64,000 bases of DNA. Origin: Runella limosa DSM 17973 (GTDB lineage Bacteria; Bacteroidota; Bacteroidia; Cytophagales; Spirosomataceae). Both the position numbers and the translations under genes were made by a program. Positions 1 through 9,036 of this stretch are shown here, in pieces (within the stretch, counting starts at the first letter, position 1; every line of letters begins with the position of its first letter). Below the pieces are notes generated by a model. The model was not told the DNA's origin. It ran no database searches and saw only the letters and a program-made list of their open reading frames with translations. The stretch covers positions 124,001 to 188,000 of the forward strand of contig NZ_AXVJ01000025.1 of assembly GCF_000482465.1 (NCBI RefSeq), read 5' to 3'.

Positions 1-1724
1 CCACGAGGATTAACTGTGTAAACCACCGTAGTTGTATCACTCACGCAACCATCAGAACCTGTGCTCTTACAAACAACTTTCCAAGTAGTTGTCTCAGCTG
101 GTTGTGTATTTGGTTGTGATACCTGAACACCACCTTTAAGCCAAACCAACAATTGAGTTGAATTGCTACAAGTCAAGTTATTTTGTAATGGCTGACCTGC
201 GCTTGTGTTAGCACACACAACCATTGGAGCGATTGGCGTAGCAGCAGTAAAGCTTGGCTTACCTGGACGAGCAGTCACCGTAACTGTAACGCCTGTAGTA
301 TTGCGTGGACCTTCGCAACCAATTGCACTAACGCAAGCTGGGTAGAATTTAAACGTACCAGCCTCTGGCATAATACCAGATGTTGGGTTTGTACCAGCAC
401 CATTTTGGTCTTTGAAGAACGTCTCTGCAGAACCTGTAGCTGTTGTATAGAACTTCAATGTTTCTCCAGAAGCACATCCGTTAGTTGTCACTGACACTTG
501 ACCACCTTGGCATACAGAAGCTGTAAGTGCAGTTGTTGTTGGAGCTGCTGGTAACGCTTGAACAATAACAGTAACCGTTTCCGAAGCGCCTTCACAACCA
601 TTAACAGTAATGCATGTCAAAGCATATGTGTATGTTGCTGGAGTAGCAGATGCTTTGCTTCCTTGAAGTACCATTGTAGTTGCAGGGCTAGGACCTACAA
701 TTTTCAATTGGCCAGCATTACATGTTCCGTAGAATTGCAATGGAGCCTCTGGGCACACTGTTGCTGTTGTAGCCGATGTTCCACCAACTTTGCTAACTCC
801 AACAGCTGTTGGAGCAAGTGGAGTTGAAGTCGCTGTATAAGGTTGTACGTTCACCAAGTTTGCTACTGGTGTAATACAGCCTCCTGCCGTTTTACAGCCA
901 CCACCTACTTGGTAAGTAGTACCTGTAGTAAAGCTAGCAGGTGTCAATTCCAAGCCTGTCGTAGCATCTACCAAAATCGCTGTACCGCTGTTTGAACATG
1001 TAAAGCCAATCGTTGGTGCAGCTGGTGAAGCACCAACACAGCTTTGTACCAAATTCAATTGTCCCGATGGCAATGAAAGTGGATTAACCGTTGATGACGG
1101 TAATGCTACGCGAGGACTAACACATGCTCCATCTACACAAGCTGCATAGTACGTATAACCTGCAACCGCTGGAAAAGGAGAAGTAATTGTGGTAGAACCT
1201 GTTTGGCTAGTATAAATTACAGGATTACCAGTAGCACAAGAAATACCAGAAACAGTAATCGGAGCTCCTTCACATACAGGATTAGGAGAAACACTTAATC
1301 CTCCAAGATTAGGCACAGTGAGTGTATTATTAGTCCATGCAATGTTAGAACTAAGAGTACCTGCATTGAAAGTACAAACACCACCTGTTACGCGATAGCG
1401 AAGAGCAATGTTTGCGGTTGATGGTGATGCGGTTGCTGGCAATGTTAAAGTTCCACCAGTTGGTGAACCTACAGTACCTGCCGAGCCTGTAGCCAAGTCA
1501 GAATTGTCAGCTAAGTTAATAGCGACCAATTGAAGCGCTTGACCAACACACGAACCCGCGGGATTTTCAACAATGGTAGGGGCTGACGCAAGCGTAATCG
1601 TACTTCCACCACACACACTGGCGGGAACGCCTGTGGGGGCCGAAATACTCGAAATCTGGGCCATTGCTCCTACTGCCACCATCAATACCGCACAGAGTGA
1701 GAGTAAAAATTTGATTGGTTTCAT
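1..1724 (-). CDS. Secreted Ig-like repeat protein (5' part, runs off the window)
   Basis: The reading frame is open from the ATG at 1724 to the left edge, about 574 codons with no stop. Residues 1-22 form a signal peptide ending in AMAQ. The rest is Thr/Ser/Val/Gly-rich with regularly spaced cysteines. It is built of repeats of roughly 80-100 residues that begin with a motif like CEGAPITVSG or CQGGQVSVTT and end near YYAACVDGACVSPR or FYPACVSAIGCEGPR, which is the pattern of Ig-like/PKD-type repeats in Bacteroidota surface proteins. Inference: a large cell-surface or secreted adhesin, possibly exported by the type IX system, whose C-terminal sorting domain would lie outside the window. No enzymatic domain is seen in the visible part. 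It is preceded by a long, structured leader. Confidence 0.85.
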   Translation of the reverse strand, partial: MKPIKFLLSLCAVLMVAVGAMAQISSISAPTGVPASVCGGSTITLASAPTIVENPAGSCVGQALQLVAINLADNSDLATGSAGTVGSPTGGTLTLPATASPSTANIALRYRVTGGVCTFNAGTLSSNIAWTNNTLTVPNLGGLSVSPNPVCEGAPITVSGISCATGNPVIYTSQTGSTTITSPFPAVAGYTYYAACVDGACVSPRVALPSSTVNPLSLPSGQLNLVQSCVGASPAAPTIGFTCSNSGTAILVDATTGLELTPASFTTGTTYQVGGGCKTAGGCITPVANLVNVQPYTATSTPLAPTAVGVSKVGGTSATTATVCPEAPLQFYGTCNAGQLKIVGPSPATTMVLQGSKASATPATYTYALTCITVNGCEGASETVTVIVQALPAAPTTTALTASVCQGGQVSVTTNGCASGETLKFYTTATGSAETFFKDQNGAGTNPTSGIMPEAGTFKFYPACVSAIGCEGPRNTTGVTVTVTARPGKPSFTAATPIAPMVVCANTSAGQPLQNNLTCSNSTQLLVWLKGGVQVSQPNTQPAETTTWKVVCKSTGSDGCVSDTTTVVYTVNPR

Positions 1725-1970
1725 TTGGATTTGTTTTAAGCTTTCTCCCCATGGAAAGCGTTTGGATTGTTTTAATGATGACTACTTGGGGGGGTAGTCC
1801 ATAGTTTTTTCTAATAGCCTTACCGAGCACTCCCACTCGCAAGAGCTTACAGGGTGTAAGGTCAGCTAGGGGTTCCTTTGTTTTTGGGGGTTATAGTCTT
1901 TGAATTGTTTAACATAATTTAAGGTTTTGATACACGTACAAGACAGAGCAAAACAAACCTCACTTACTGT
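1725..1970 (-). promoter_or_regulatory. Long structured leader of the Ig-repeat gene
   Basis: There is no gene in 1725-2068. If transcription starts just below the promoter-like element at 1977-2006, the leader is about 245 nt. It contains three hairpins: arms CTTACA/TGTAAG at 1846-1860, GACTAC/GTAGTC at 1780-1799 and GCTTTC/GAAAGC at 1740-1759. GTAAGG (1857-1862) can also pair with CCTTAC (1818-1823), which would disrupt the first hairpin. A regulatory role is inference. Confidence 0.35.
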
Positions 1971-1976
1971 GACTCA

Positions 1977-2006
1977 CAAAAATACGATAAGTCTCTACAA
2001 AACAAA
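1977..2006 (-). promoter_or_regulatory. Putative promoter of the Ig-repeat gene
   Basis: On the minus strand, TATTTTTG (1977-1984) fits the Bacteroidota -7 element TAnnTTTG. TTTG lies 18 bp upstream (2003-2006), slightly closer than the usual 19-21 bp. Confidence 0.45.
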
Positions 2007-2068
2007 AAAAAGTTAATCGCTATTTTTAAGTTTTTTTTAATGATTCTTGTCAGCCAACAGAGGATGAG

Positions 2069-3325
2069 TTATTTAATACTTGCTAGTAACGAGCGGTAGC
2101 CACTTGTGTCCGTTTTAGCAGTCGTTCCTATTTCTACTGCCTTTTGGGCTGCTTTTTTTGCTTCTTGTTTATTGCCCACTTTCAACAAAGCCTTGGCCTG
2201 TTCTGCGTACAAATCAGCCACTTCTTTGGTATTTTTTTCATTAGGTTTTAATAATTTCACGCCATTGGTCACCCAAGAGCTTACCGAGGAGACGTACGAA
2301 TTATCGGTGGCTTTTTCATTAAAATATTTAACCAGATACGCGTAGTCAGCAAACACCATATAGCCCGTTTTTGCATACTGATTAAGACGCGCGGTTGCTT
2401 TAGCAGTTTCTTTCTGGCGGAAGTAAGCTTCAAGCTCTTTTAATAAGGTACGGCTATTGGCCATCTTGGCTGGCACTCCCAGTTGAAGAAAACGTTCACG
2501 AATGTTGGCAATTTCTTGAGGGGTGAGCTTTGCTGCCCGCGTACTTTCATACATCGTCAAGAATAGAATCAGTTCGCCCGCGTCTTTTACCTCTTTGGCT
2601 GGATATTTGGACTGATACTTTGCCAAATTTTTGAAAAAATAATCAGCCAACGGATTGGTTATGTCATTAATGAGGTTTTGTAAAATATAAAAACCCGTTT
2701 TCCCTTCGGCATCACTAGGTTTAGCAAGAGCTTTCGCGATATCGCGGTTCAGCAGCTCTAGCCTTTCTTTGTTTTTTGTAGCTTTTGCATATTTAGCATA
2801 GTTCACCAAAAATACAAAATCACGGTCTCCCTTTGCATATCGTTCGGCATAAGCGCTACTGCGCTTGCCTGGATCAAGAACATCCGAACCATGTCTTAGA
2901 ACTTCTTCAATAAATTCGACCCGGTTAGGGCGCTCCATGGGGGGAGCTTGATGAATCAGGCTACCTGAGGCGGGATCAAAAAACAAAAACAAGGGAAATT
3001 CGACATAAGTAATTCCTTTCTGAGTTTGGATTACTTTCGAGTCTTCTGAGTTGGCCTCAAGTTTCATACTTATGAAATTGGCATTAAAAAAATCCCCTAC
3101 TTTTTTTTCTTCCAAAACGGGCGCTAAGGCTGCACAGTGAGGACAGCCGTTGAGGTATATCTCAACGAATAAAATCTTGTTAGCCCTTCTCGCGGTTTCG
3201 AGTGCGGTTGAAAATGAAGTTGTTTGAAATTTAATACCCTGAGCTTGAGCACTCAATGCACTGATGAGTAGCATTGTCCCTACCAACAAACTAAACTGGG
3301 GACACTGGCGTAATTGACGTCGCAT
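2069..3325 (-). CDS. Secreted thioredoxin-family protein with a helical C-terminal region
   Basis: This 418-residue protein has a signal peptide (residues 1 to about 29, ending SAQAQG). A thioredoxin-like fold follows, with the redox motif CPHC at residues 61-64 after the strand ILFVEIYLNG, and the expected cis-proline region (EFPLFLFF, about 109-116). The remaining 250 residues are helical, Lys/Ala-rich and TPR-like. CPHC is the motif of DsbA and of some Bacteroidota thioredoxin_7-type proteins, so a periplasmic disulfide reductase or isomerase role is plausible. The start is the ATG at 3325, followed by a good signal peptide. It lies upstream of the Ig-repeat gene on the same strand but is separated by 344 bp that appear to hold a promoter of their own, so co-transcription is doubtful. 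The substrate is unknown. Confidence 0.8.
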   Translation of the reverse strand: MRRQLRQCPQFSLLVGTMLLISALSAQAQGIKFQTTSFSTALETARRANKILFVEIYLNGCPHCAALAPVLEEKKVGDFFNANFISMKLEANSEDSKVIQTQKGITYVEFPLFLFFDPASGSLIHQAPPMERPNRVEFIEEVLRHGSDVLDPGKRSSAYAERYAKGDRDFVFLVNYAKYAKATKNKERLELLNRDIAKALAKPSDAEGKTGFYILQNLINDITNPLADYFFKNLAKYQSKYPAKEVKDAGELILFLTMYESTRAAKLTPQEIANIRERFLQLGVPAKMANSRTLLKELEAYFRQKETAKATARLNQYAKTGYMVFADYAYLVKYFNEKATDNSYVSSVSSWVTNGVKLLKPNEKNTKEVADLYAEQAKALLKVGNKQEAKKAAQKAVEIGTTAKTDTSGYRSLLASIK

Positions 3326-3360
3326 ATATCTATTATGTATGTGTATTATTGGCTTGCCCG

Positions 3361-3368
3361 CAAATATA
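3361..3368 (-). promoter_or_regulatory. Putative -7 element of the thioredoxin-like gene
   Basis: The minus strand reads TATATTTG, an exact TAnnTTTG match about 35 bp upstream of the ATG. No convincing TTTG box is seen at -33. Confidence 0.45.
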
Positions 3369-3502
3369 GTAATCTAACCCCGATGTTCTAATATATAAGG
3401 TAGGGCTTTTCTTCTAAAATTTATCAAAAGGTTTTAGCACCATCGTTCATTGCTTCACAAATAAATATTTTTAATTTTCCCCCAAAACAATATTTATCTT
3501 AG

Positions 3503-3536
3503 TAGTTTTGTTCTAGTAGGTCTCACAAGTATCCTA
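3503..3536 (+). promoter_or_regulatory. Promoter plus leader motif of the first Wzi-like gene
   Basis: TAGTTTTG at 3503-3510 matches TAnnTTTG. Ten bases later the leader contains TCTCACAAGTATCCTA (3521-3536). The same motif with one mismatch stands at 25455-25470, just after a TAnnTTTG element, in front of the third Wzi-like gene. Confidence 0.5.
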
Positions 3537-3582
3537 CCTGTGCCCCGCCATCATAGCCAACGAGAACTTTGCGTTTATTATT

Positions 3583-5073
3583 ATGTATATTAAGGACATT
3601 CCTCTTTTTCTCTATATTCGATATGTTATTACCCTATTTTTGTGTTTAGTATTCTCCGTTGATGGCAATGCCCAGAAAGATACAACAAACACCAAACGTT
3701 CGTTCTTCTATGGGGAACTAATAACAACTGCATCAACTGGTACTACTACGCCATTTTGGATTAAGAGTAACCAATATGGAAGCATACCCGATACATCATT
3801 TGCGGGACTAATTAAGACTGGCACGCACATACGTTTCGGGAAAGGCTGGCAGATAAACGCCGAAGGCATTATCAATACGCTCGCTATTGCATCAAGCCAA
3901 GTACCAGTATTCAATGGTACTTTTCAAAACAAATATCTTGATATTTACATTGGACGCCGCAAGGAAGTATTTGGTATCGGTGATACATTGGCGGGCGCTG
4001 GCTCTTTTATCTGGTCAGGAAACGCACTTCCTATTCCCAAAATTCACCTTGGCACCAACGGGTTTATATCTCCAAAGTTTCTAGGTGGGGCAGTCGCACT
4101 CCAAGCAACCATTGCGCATGGTTGGTTTGGAAAAGGGAAGTTTGCTTCGGGCTATTATTTACATCAGAAAAGTATTTTATTGCGTATCGGAAAAGTCCAT
4201 AACCGTTTTGCATTATACGGTGGTTTTTTTCATTTTGCCCAGTGGGGGGGGAAAGCACCTCTACTAATTGGCCTCAATCGAACTCAGCCCGACGGCTCAC
4301 TTCCGCATTCGTTACGTGATTTTGGATACGTATTTATAGCCAAAAATACACCCAAAATACCCAACATTAGCTCTTACGATTCTGTTAATCGAATTGGAAA
4401 CCACCTAGGGGTACTTAATCTAGGGCTACAGTGGCAAACAGCCCACCATAAACTCCTCTTATATTACCAAAGACCTGCTGAAACGGAGGCCGTTTTTAAA
4501 TATAATCTTCCAGATGGCCAATACGGTATCTCATGGACAAACAAGCGCACCTCTAAACAGCTAAAGTTTGATCAAATAAGCCTTGAATACCTCAGTACAC
4601 TTAGACAAAATCTTCGTTTAACCCCTCAGTGGGGGTATCTTAACGATGACTACTTCAATAATTCTCAATACATGGACGGATGGACGTATCAAGGACAAGT
4701 AATAGGGACTCCCTTTATGAGTTTGCGTGATGCCACTCAAGCACGTTGGTTTGATGTCAAAGGAAAATACGAAAATCGTAACTATCAACAAATAAACGGC
4801 AACAGTTTTCAGGTATATTATTTAGGCGCACGGATAAGTTACCGCAGACAAAACATCCTTCAGATAAAAATAAGCCACACTCGGCAATCTCTTTATCAAA
4901 ATACCGATGGTTCCTATCAGCAAGTAATACCTCAAACATCTATGTATGTAACTTTTGAAAGAAAAATGAGGTCAAATGCGGCTATAAATTTGAAGCTGGC
5001 TAGAGACACTGGAGATTGGCTACCCAATACTCACGGGGTTTATCTTTCCTATTTTAAACAAATTACTTTTTAG
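3583..5073 (+). CDS. Wzi-like capsule assembly outer-membrane protein, copy 1
   Basis: This 496-residue protein has a signal peptide at about 1-31 (ending DGNAQ). The remainder fits an outer-membrane beta-barrel with alternating aromatic strands and an aromatic C-terminus (YFKQITF). Family motifs shared with the genes at 23985 and 25497 are PFWIKSNQYGSIP (about 57-69), GRRKEVFG, GSFIWSGNALPIPK, and HGWFG followed by YLHQKS. These identify the capsule-assembly Wzi family. E. coli Wzi is an outer-membrane lectin that anchors capsule. By analogy this copy would bind the polymer made by the genes from 6128 onward. It converges on the FkbM gene and overlaps its 3' end by 11 bp. Confidence 0.85.
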   Translation: MYIKDIPLFLYIRYVITLFLCLVFSVDGNAQKDTTNTKRSFFYGELITTASTGTTTPFWIKSNQYGSIPDTSFAGLIKTGTHIRFGKGWQINAEGIINTLAIASSQVPVFNGTFQNKYLDIYIGRRKEVFGIGDTLAGAGSFIWSGNALPIPKIHLGTNGFISPKFLGGAVALQATIAHGWFGKGKFASGYYLHQKSILLRIGKVHNRFALYGGFFHFAQWGGKAPLLIGLNRTQPDGSLPHSLRDFGYVFIAKNTPKIPNISSYDSVNRIGNHLGVLNLGLQWQTAHHKLLLYYQRPAETEAVFKYNLPDGQYGISWTNKRTSKQLKFDQISLEYLSTLRQNLRLTPQWGYLNDDYFNNSQYMDGWTYQGQVIGTPFMSLRDATQARWFDVKGKYENRNYQQINGNSFQVYYLGARISYRRQNILQIKISHTRQSLYQNTDGSYQQVIPQTSMYVTFERKMRSNAAINLKLARDTGDWLPNTHGVYLSYFKQITF

Positions 5074-5911
5074 TTTCATAGAGCATCGCGTCTGAGAATC
5101 CTTGTACTTTTCTCAATTGCCATGGTATATCTTCTCTAATAAGAACTAGGTTTTCCCCACAAATATATGTTCGAAAAGGAATGTCTCCCAAGGCTTTATA
5201 AATAACCTGCGTTGTAGTAGGTCGATCACTATCAGGCACTTCAAAAATCAGGCACTTGACCTTCGATATCCATTGAAACGTACTATGACGAAACAGTTCA
5301 TACTCAGCCCCCTCTATATCAATTTTCAAAATATCAATTGATTCCCATTTCATGAACTCCATTAACTCGGGCACCGAATATGCTCTTACTTCAGAGGAAG
5401 CTGTATCTGGAGTTGATTGAATCGAGTAACTTTCAGCTAAATCGCCCAATTTATTCCCAATTTGTACAAGTCCAGGCTCCCACCAGAGAGCTCCGTGAAT
5501 CGTCTTAACGTTTGTAGTTTTTTTGAAATTCTGATATAAAACTTCATAATTTTTTGTTTCAGCTTCAATAGCCAAGATGACCGCATTTGGATAAAATAAG
5601 TAAAAACGAGTCGTTTCGTCGCCTATGTTTGCCCCTGCATCAAGTATGGTCTTGATTGGCTCTCCTCCATTTATGTCTATAAAATAATTCTGTTCGTAGA
5701 AATGAGTCATGACACCACTATCTATTGCTCCTCTGAACCAAAAGTCATGCTTACCCATTAATTTAACACCTCTTACATTGGGTTTTGTATGATATTTTCT
5801 ACGCCTATTCGATAAGATAAGTACCTTAAAAGCTCCAAGTAAGCCAAAAACTTCAACACCTTTACAAAATCGGGTAAGCCATTCTAACAATCTTTGTACA
5901 ATTCTGAACAT
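5063..5911 (-). CDS. FkbM-family methyltransferase (1 of 3)
   Basis: This 282-residue protein has the SAM-binding signature ILDAGANIGDETTR (about 89-102), an acidic residue after strand 2 (AIEAE), and the FkbM motif LKIDIEGAEYELF near residue 200. FkbM enzymes O-methylate sugars or polyketides; in polysaccharide loci they usually methylate a glycan hydroxyl. The extra N-terminal 60 residues are basic and have no recognised domain. The gene is on the minus strand, opposite to the rest of the locus, so it has its own promoter (TATTTTTG at 5943-5950, minus). Two further FkbM genes lie in the plus-strand operon. The substrate is not predictable. Confidence 0.85.
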   Translation of the reverse strand: MFRIVQRLLEWLTRFCKGVEVFGLLGAFKVLILSNRRRKYHTKPNVRGVKLMGKHDFWFRGAIDSGVMTHFYEQNYFIDINGGEPIKTILDAGANIGDETTRFYLFYPNAVILAIEAETKNYEVLYQNFKKTTNVKTIHGALWWEPGLVQIGNKLGDLAESYSIQSTPDTASSEVRAYSVPELMEFMKWESIDILKIDIEGAEYELFRHSTFQWISKVKCLIFEVPDSDRPTTTQVIYKALGDIPFRTYICGENLVLIREDIPWQLRKVQGFSDAMLYETKK

Positions 5912-5942
5912 ATATTTTTCACTTTACAAAATGGAATAGCCA

Positions 5943-5950
5943 CAAAAATA
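5943..5950 (-). promoter_or_regulatory. Putative -7 element of the first FkbM gene
   Basis: The minus strand reads TATTTTTG about 32 bp upstream of the ATG. A 3-of-4 match to the -33 TTTG box lies 20 bp further upstream (5971-5974). Confidence 0.45.
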
Positions 5951-6035
5951 GACAGATTAAATCTAATTCGCACAGTACCCATCGATATTCAGCTACCCAA
6001 TACATAAGCATGATGCATATTTCAAATTTCACACA

Positions 6036-6067
6036 TTTCCCAAAAACTGAAACATTTTCTATATTTG
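6036..6067 (+). promoter_or_regulatory. Putative promoter of the main polysaccharide operon
   Basis: TATATTTG at 6060-6067 matches TAnnTTTG, with TTTC (3 of 4) at 6036-6039, 20 bp upstream. It lies 60 bp ahead of the first gene of a run of closely packed plus-strand genes that reaches 18978. Confidence 0.5.
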
Positions 6068-6127
6068 CAGTCTAACCAATAGTCTCTTGTATTATATTTT
6101 CTACAAGACTTTTGATAAAGTAGGCAA

Positions 6128-7165
6128 ATGAATATAACATATATTGGTAATTCTCATCCGTCCCAAACCTCATACCATCGCTACACATCACTACAAAGAC
6201 TCGGTCATAATGTAGTAATTTGTGACCCTTATGAAACTTTAGCGAGCACCCTGAACCATCCAATTATCGGGCGTTTTCACTATTATAGTGGCTATAAGTT
6301 TTTGCAAAATAAGGTAGTAAATTGGATTCGTAAAAATTACAGCAGTTTTCAGAGTGACGTGATTTGGGTAGATAACGGAGAGCTATTTGGGTTGGAGGCT
6401 GTAACACATCTAAAGAGCTTGGGGGGTAAGGTTATCCTATATAATACAGACGACCCCACTGGTAATCGAGATCATGGACGCTTTAAAAGTTTTCTTAAAG
6501 CATTGTCAAAATACGACTTAATTGTAACAGTACGAGAACCCACTTTGCAGGATTTAATCAAGTTAAATGCACAAAACGCAATAAAAGTATATCGGTCTTA
6601 TGATGAAGTAGTCCACAAACCCCCAGTAAAACCGATTCCAGATTATTTCAAATCTGACGTAGCTTTTATTGGAACTTGGATTCGGCACGAAAAGCGTGAT
6701 CTATTCCTCCTAGAATTAATTAACCAAGGGATAAATGTTTCTATTTGGGGAGATAACTGGTCTAAGTCACCTCAGTGGCAAAAGTTAAAGCCATACTATA
6801 AAGGATCCGCCTTGTTTGGAGAGAACTATGTTAATGCAATAGCGGGTGCAAAAGTTAACCTAGGACTATTATCGAAAGGGAATCGAGATTTACATACAAC
6901 TCGTTCAATGGAAATCCCATATGCTGGAGGGCTTTTCTGTGCAGAGAGAACAACCGAACATTTAGCCTTGTATAAAGAAGGCGAAGAAGCTGTATTTTGG
7001 TCAACAGCCGAAGAATGTATAGAAATATGCCATAAATTACTTCAAGATGCCGACAGAAGAGATAAAATTAGGAAAGCGGGGCAAAAGAAAGTGATAGAGT
7101 TAAAACTAGGAAATGAAGACATATGTAAGGAGGTTCTTTCACATGTTGCAATAAAAAGGGATTAA
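6128..7165 (+). CDS. CgeB-like GT-B glycosyltransferase
   Basis: This 345-residue protein begins with a Rossmann-type strand (MNITYIGNSHPSQTS). It carries a C-terminal glycosyl-transferase-1 segment: AIAGAKVNLGLLSKGNRD (about 235-255), then the acidic/aromatic acceptor loop with TTRSMEIPYAGGLFCAERT. This arrangement fits CgeB/Glyco_trans_1_2 proteins, cytosolic retaining glycosyltransferases that use nucleotide sugars. It is the first gene of the plus-strand operon, 3 bp from the next. Donor and acceptor sugars cannot be told from sequence. Confidence 0.75.
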   Translation: MNITYIGNSHPSQTSYHRYTSLQRLGHNVVICDPYETLASTLNHPIIGRFHYYSGYKFLQNKVVNWIRKNYSSFQSDVIWVDNGELFGLEAVTHLKSLGGKVILYNTDDPTGNRDHGRFKSFLKALSKYDLIVTVREPTLQDLIKLNAQNAIKVYRSYDEVVHKPPVKPIPDYFKSDVAFIGTWIRHEKRDLFLLELINQGINVSIWGDNWSKSPQWQKLKPYYKGSALFGENYVNAIAGAKVNLGLLSKGNRDLHTTRSMEIPYAGGLFCAERTTEHLALYKEGEEAVFWSTAEECIEICHKLLQDADRRDKIRKAGQKKVIELKLGNEDICKEVLSHVAIKRD

Positions 7166-7168
7166 AAC

Positions 7169-8320
7169 ATGGTTTCGATAGCTTGTTCAACAAAATTTCA
7201 CGCTTTCTTTTTAGCTAATGAATTAGATAAACACGGTTTATTAGAAACTATTCATACTTCATTTCACTCTCAAAAAAACACCTACTTAAATAAGCTACAT
7301 CATAGAAAAGATAAGGAAGATATTTCTGTAGAAAGAATTAAAACTTATCCTCATATTGCTTTTTTATTGAAGTTATACCCTAAATATACCTATCAAATCA
7401 ATGATTTATTTGATTTTCAGGTCAGTAAAAATCTCCTAAAAGGTAACGAAACAAAAGTTTTTATAGGCTGGAGTAGTATGTCACTGAGAAGTATCAAAGC
7501 ATCCCAACAAAAAAATATAGTAACTATACTTGAACGTGGGTCATCTCATATGAGTTTTCAAAACAATTTGATTGCCGAAGAATATCAGTTAATTCTAAAC
7601 AAAACTCAATATACAGACCCTAAAATTGTTAATAAAGAGTTAAAAGAATACGAAGAGGCTGATTATATTTCCATACCCTCCACGTTTGTAAAAAAAACAT
7701 TTTTGCAATTCGGGATACCTGAAAAAAAACTTATTTTGAACCCTTATGGTGCTGGCGAGCATTTTCAGTATTTCCCGCGTCAGAATCAAAAATTACGTAT
7801 CTTGTATTTTGGTGCTCTCAGCGTACGGAAAGGAGTAATTTATCTATTCCAAGCATTAAAAAACCTAAAGATTCCTAAAAGCGAATATGAGGTCTGGTTT
7901 ATTGGAGGTATTGATGAAGAGATTAAAAGTCTCTACAATAAGTATGTAGAAAATAACTGGAAACATTACGGGCACCTTAATCACTATGAACTCAATAATT
8001 ATTTAAACCAATGTGATTTAGGAGTTTTTCCTACAATTGAAGACGGATTCGGAATGGTTATTAATCAGATGCTAATATGTGGCATCCCTGTCATAACAAC
8101 TCCTAATTCTGGTGGCCCTGATGTAATAAAAGAGGGTAAATCTGGCTTTATTGTTCCTATTAGAGACCACATCTCAATACAAGAAAAGATTCTACATATG
8201 TATCAAAATCGAGACAAGCTCAGGCAAATGCAAGATTATGCAGCTAGAAGTGCTTCTAATAACCTCTCATGGAGCGATTATGGAAATAGGTACTCGCATT
8301 TTATTAAACAAATAATATAA
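7169..8320 (+). CDS. Family 4 glycosyltransferase (GT-B)
   Basis: This 383-residue protein has a C-terminal GT4 domain: ILYFGALSVRKGVIYLFQAL (about 210-230), the GHLNHYELNNYLNQCDLGVFP stretch and the nucleotide-sugar motif EDGFGMVINQMLICGIPVI, followed by a TTPNSGGPDVI loop. The EX7E-type glutamate pattern is partly conserved (E of EDGFG, but Q in place of the usual second E). This would be one of the enzymes that add sugars to the lipid-linked repeat unit at the inner face of the cytoplasmic membrane. It lies 3 bp after the CgeB-like gene and 11 bp before the methyltransferase, so is surely co-transcribed. Confidence 0.85.
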   Translation: MVSIACSTKFHAFFLANELDKHGLLETIHTSFHSQKNTYLNKLHHRKDKEDISVERIKTYPHIAFLLKLYPKYTYQINDLFDFQVSKNLLKGNETKVFIGWSSMSLRSIKASQQKNIVTILERGSSHMSFQNNLIAEEYQLILNKTQYTDPKIVNKELKEYEEADYISIPSTFVKKTFLQFGIPEKKLILNPYGAGEHFQYFPRQNQKLRILYFGALSVRKGVIYLFQALKNLKIPKSEYEVWFIGGIDEEIKSLYNKYVENNWKHYGHLNHYELNNYLNQCDLGVFPTIEDGFGMVINQMLICGIPVITTPNSGGPDVIKEGKSGFIVPIRDHISIQEKILHMYQNRDKLRQMQDYAARSASNNLSWSDYGNRYSHFIKQII

Positions 8321-8331
8321 ATTCGTAACTA

Positions 8332-9036
8332 ATGAAGAGCGCAGCAGAAATACAAGCAGAATATTATAAAACTACCGCCGAAAACTATGACAACAGTCAC
8401 CTTTTAGAAAAGGGGGAGCACGATATTGCCATGTCCTTTTTATCATCTTTTATTAGGTTGTATGATATAAAATCAATTTTAGACGTTGGAGCAGGCACTG
8501 GTCGCACTATTCAATTTATTCAAAACGAACACCCTCATGTCAAAATAGTTGGCATCGAACCTGTTCAAAAATTACGTGAAATTGGTCATTCTAAAGGCAT
8601 TAATCAGCAAATATTAATAGACGGTGATGCTAATAATATCAACTTTAAAGAGAATTCATTCGATTTAGTGTGTGAATTTGGAGTATTACACCATGTACCT
8701 AATCCAGAAAATTGTGTTAAAGAAATGCTGCGTGTAGCAAAACACAGTATTTTTATATCTGATTGTAACAATTTTGGAGAAGGCAGCAAAACTGCCCGCT
8801 TATTTAAGCAATTTATCAATTTTTTAGGTTTGTGGCATTTTTATAGATATGTAAAAACAGCAGGAAAAATGTACGAAATATCAGAAGGAGATGGTTTATA
8901 TTATTCTTATTCCGTTTTCAACAACTACAATTTCATTAAAAATAACAGTAGAAATATTTACACTGTTAATACGAAAAAAGGGGGAAAAAACCTTTATACC
9001 CAGGCTTCACACGTGGCTTTAATGGCAATAAAATAA
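8332..9036 (+). CDS. Class I SAM-dependent methyltransferase
   Basis: This 234-residue protein has the glycine-rich SAM site ILDVGAGTGRTIQFI (about 47-62), an acidic residue after strand 2 (IVGIEP), and the post-I motifs FDLVCEFGVLHHVPNP typical of the Methyltransf_11 group. It probably methylates a sugar intermediate or the end of the glycan; chain-terminating methylation is one option but is not shown. Its stop codon is directly followed by the ATG of the flippase gene, which indicates translational coupling. From here the DNA becomes clearly more AT-rich than the flanking housekeeping genes. Confidence 0.8.
   Translation: MKSAAEIQAEYYKTTAENYDNSHLLEKGEHDIAMSFLSSFIRLYDIKSILDVGAGTGRTIQFIQNEHPHVKIVGIEPVQKLREIGHSKGINQQILIDGDANNINFKENSFDLVCEFGVLHHVPNPENCVKEMLRVAKHSIFISDCNNFGEGSKTARLFKQFINFLGLWHFYRYVKTAGKMYEISEGDGLYYSYSVFNNYNFIKNNSRNIYTVNTKKGGKNLYTQASHVALMAIK

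Noticed and set aside
1567-1842. Minus-strand frame of 91 codons over the adhesin start
   Set aside because: It is out of frame with the adhesin, has no signal peptide or motif, and its second half runs into low-quality sequence; the adhesin frame is clearly the coding one.
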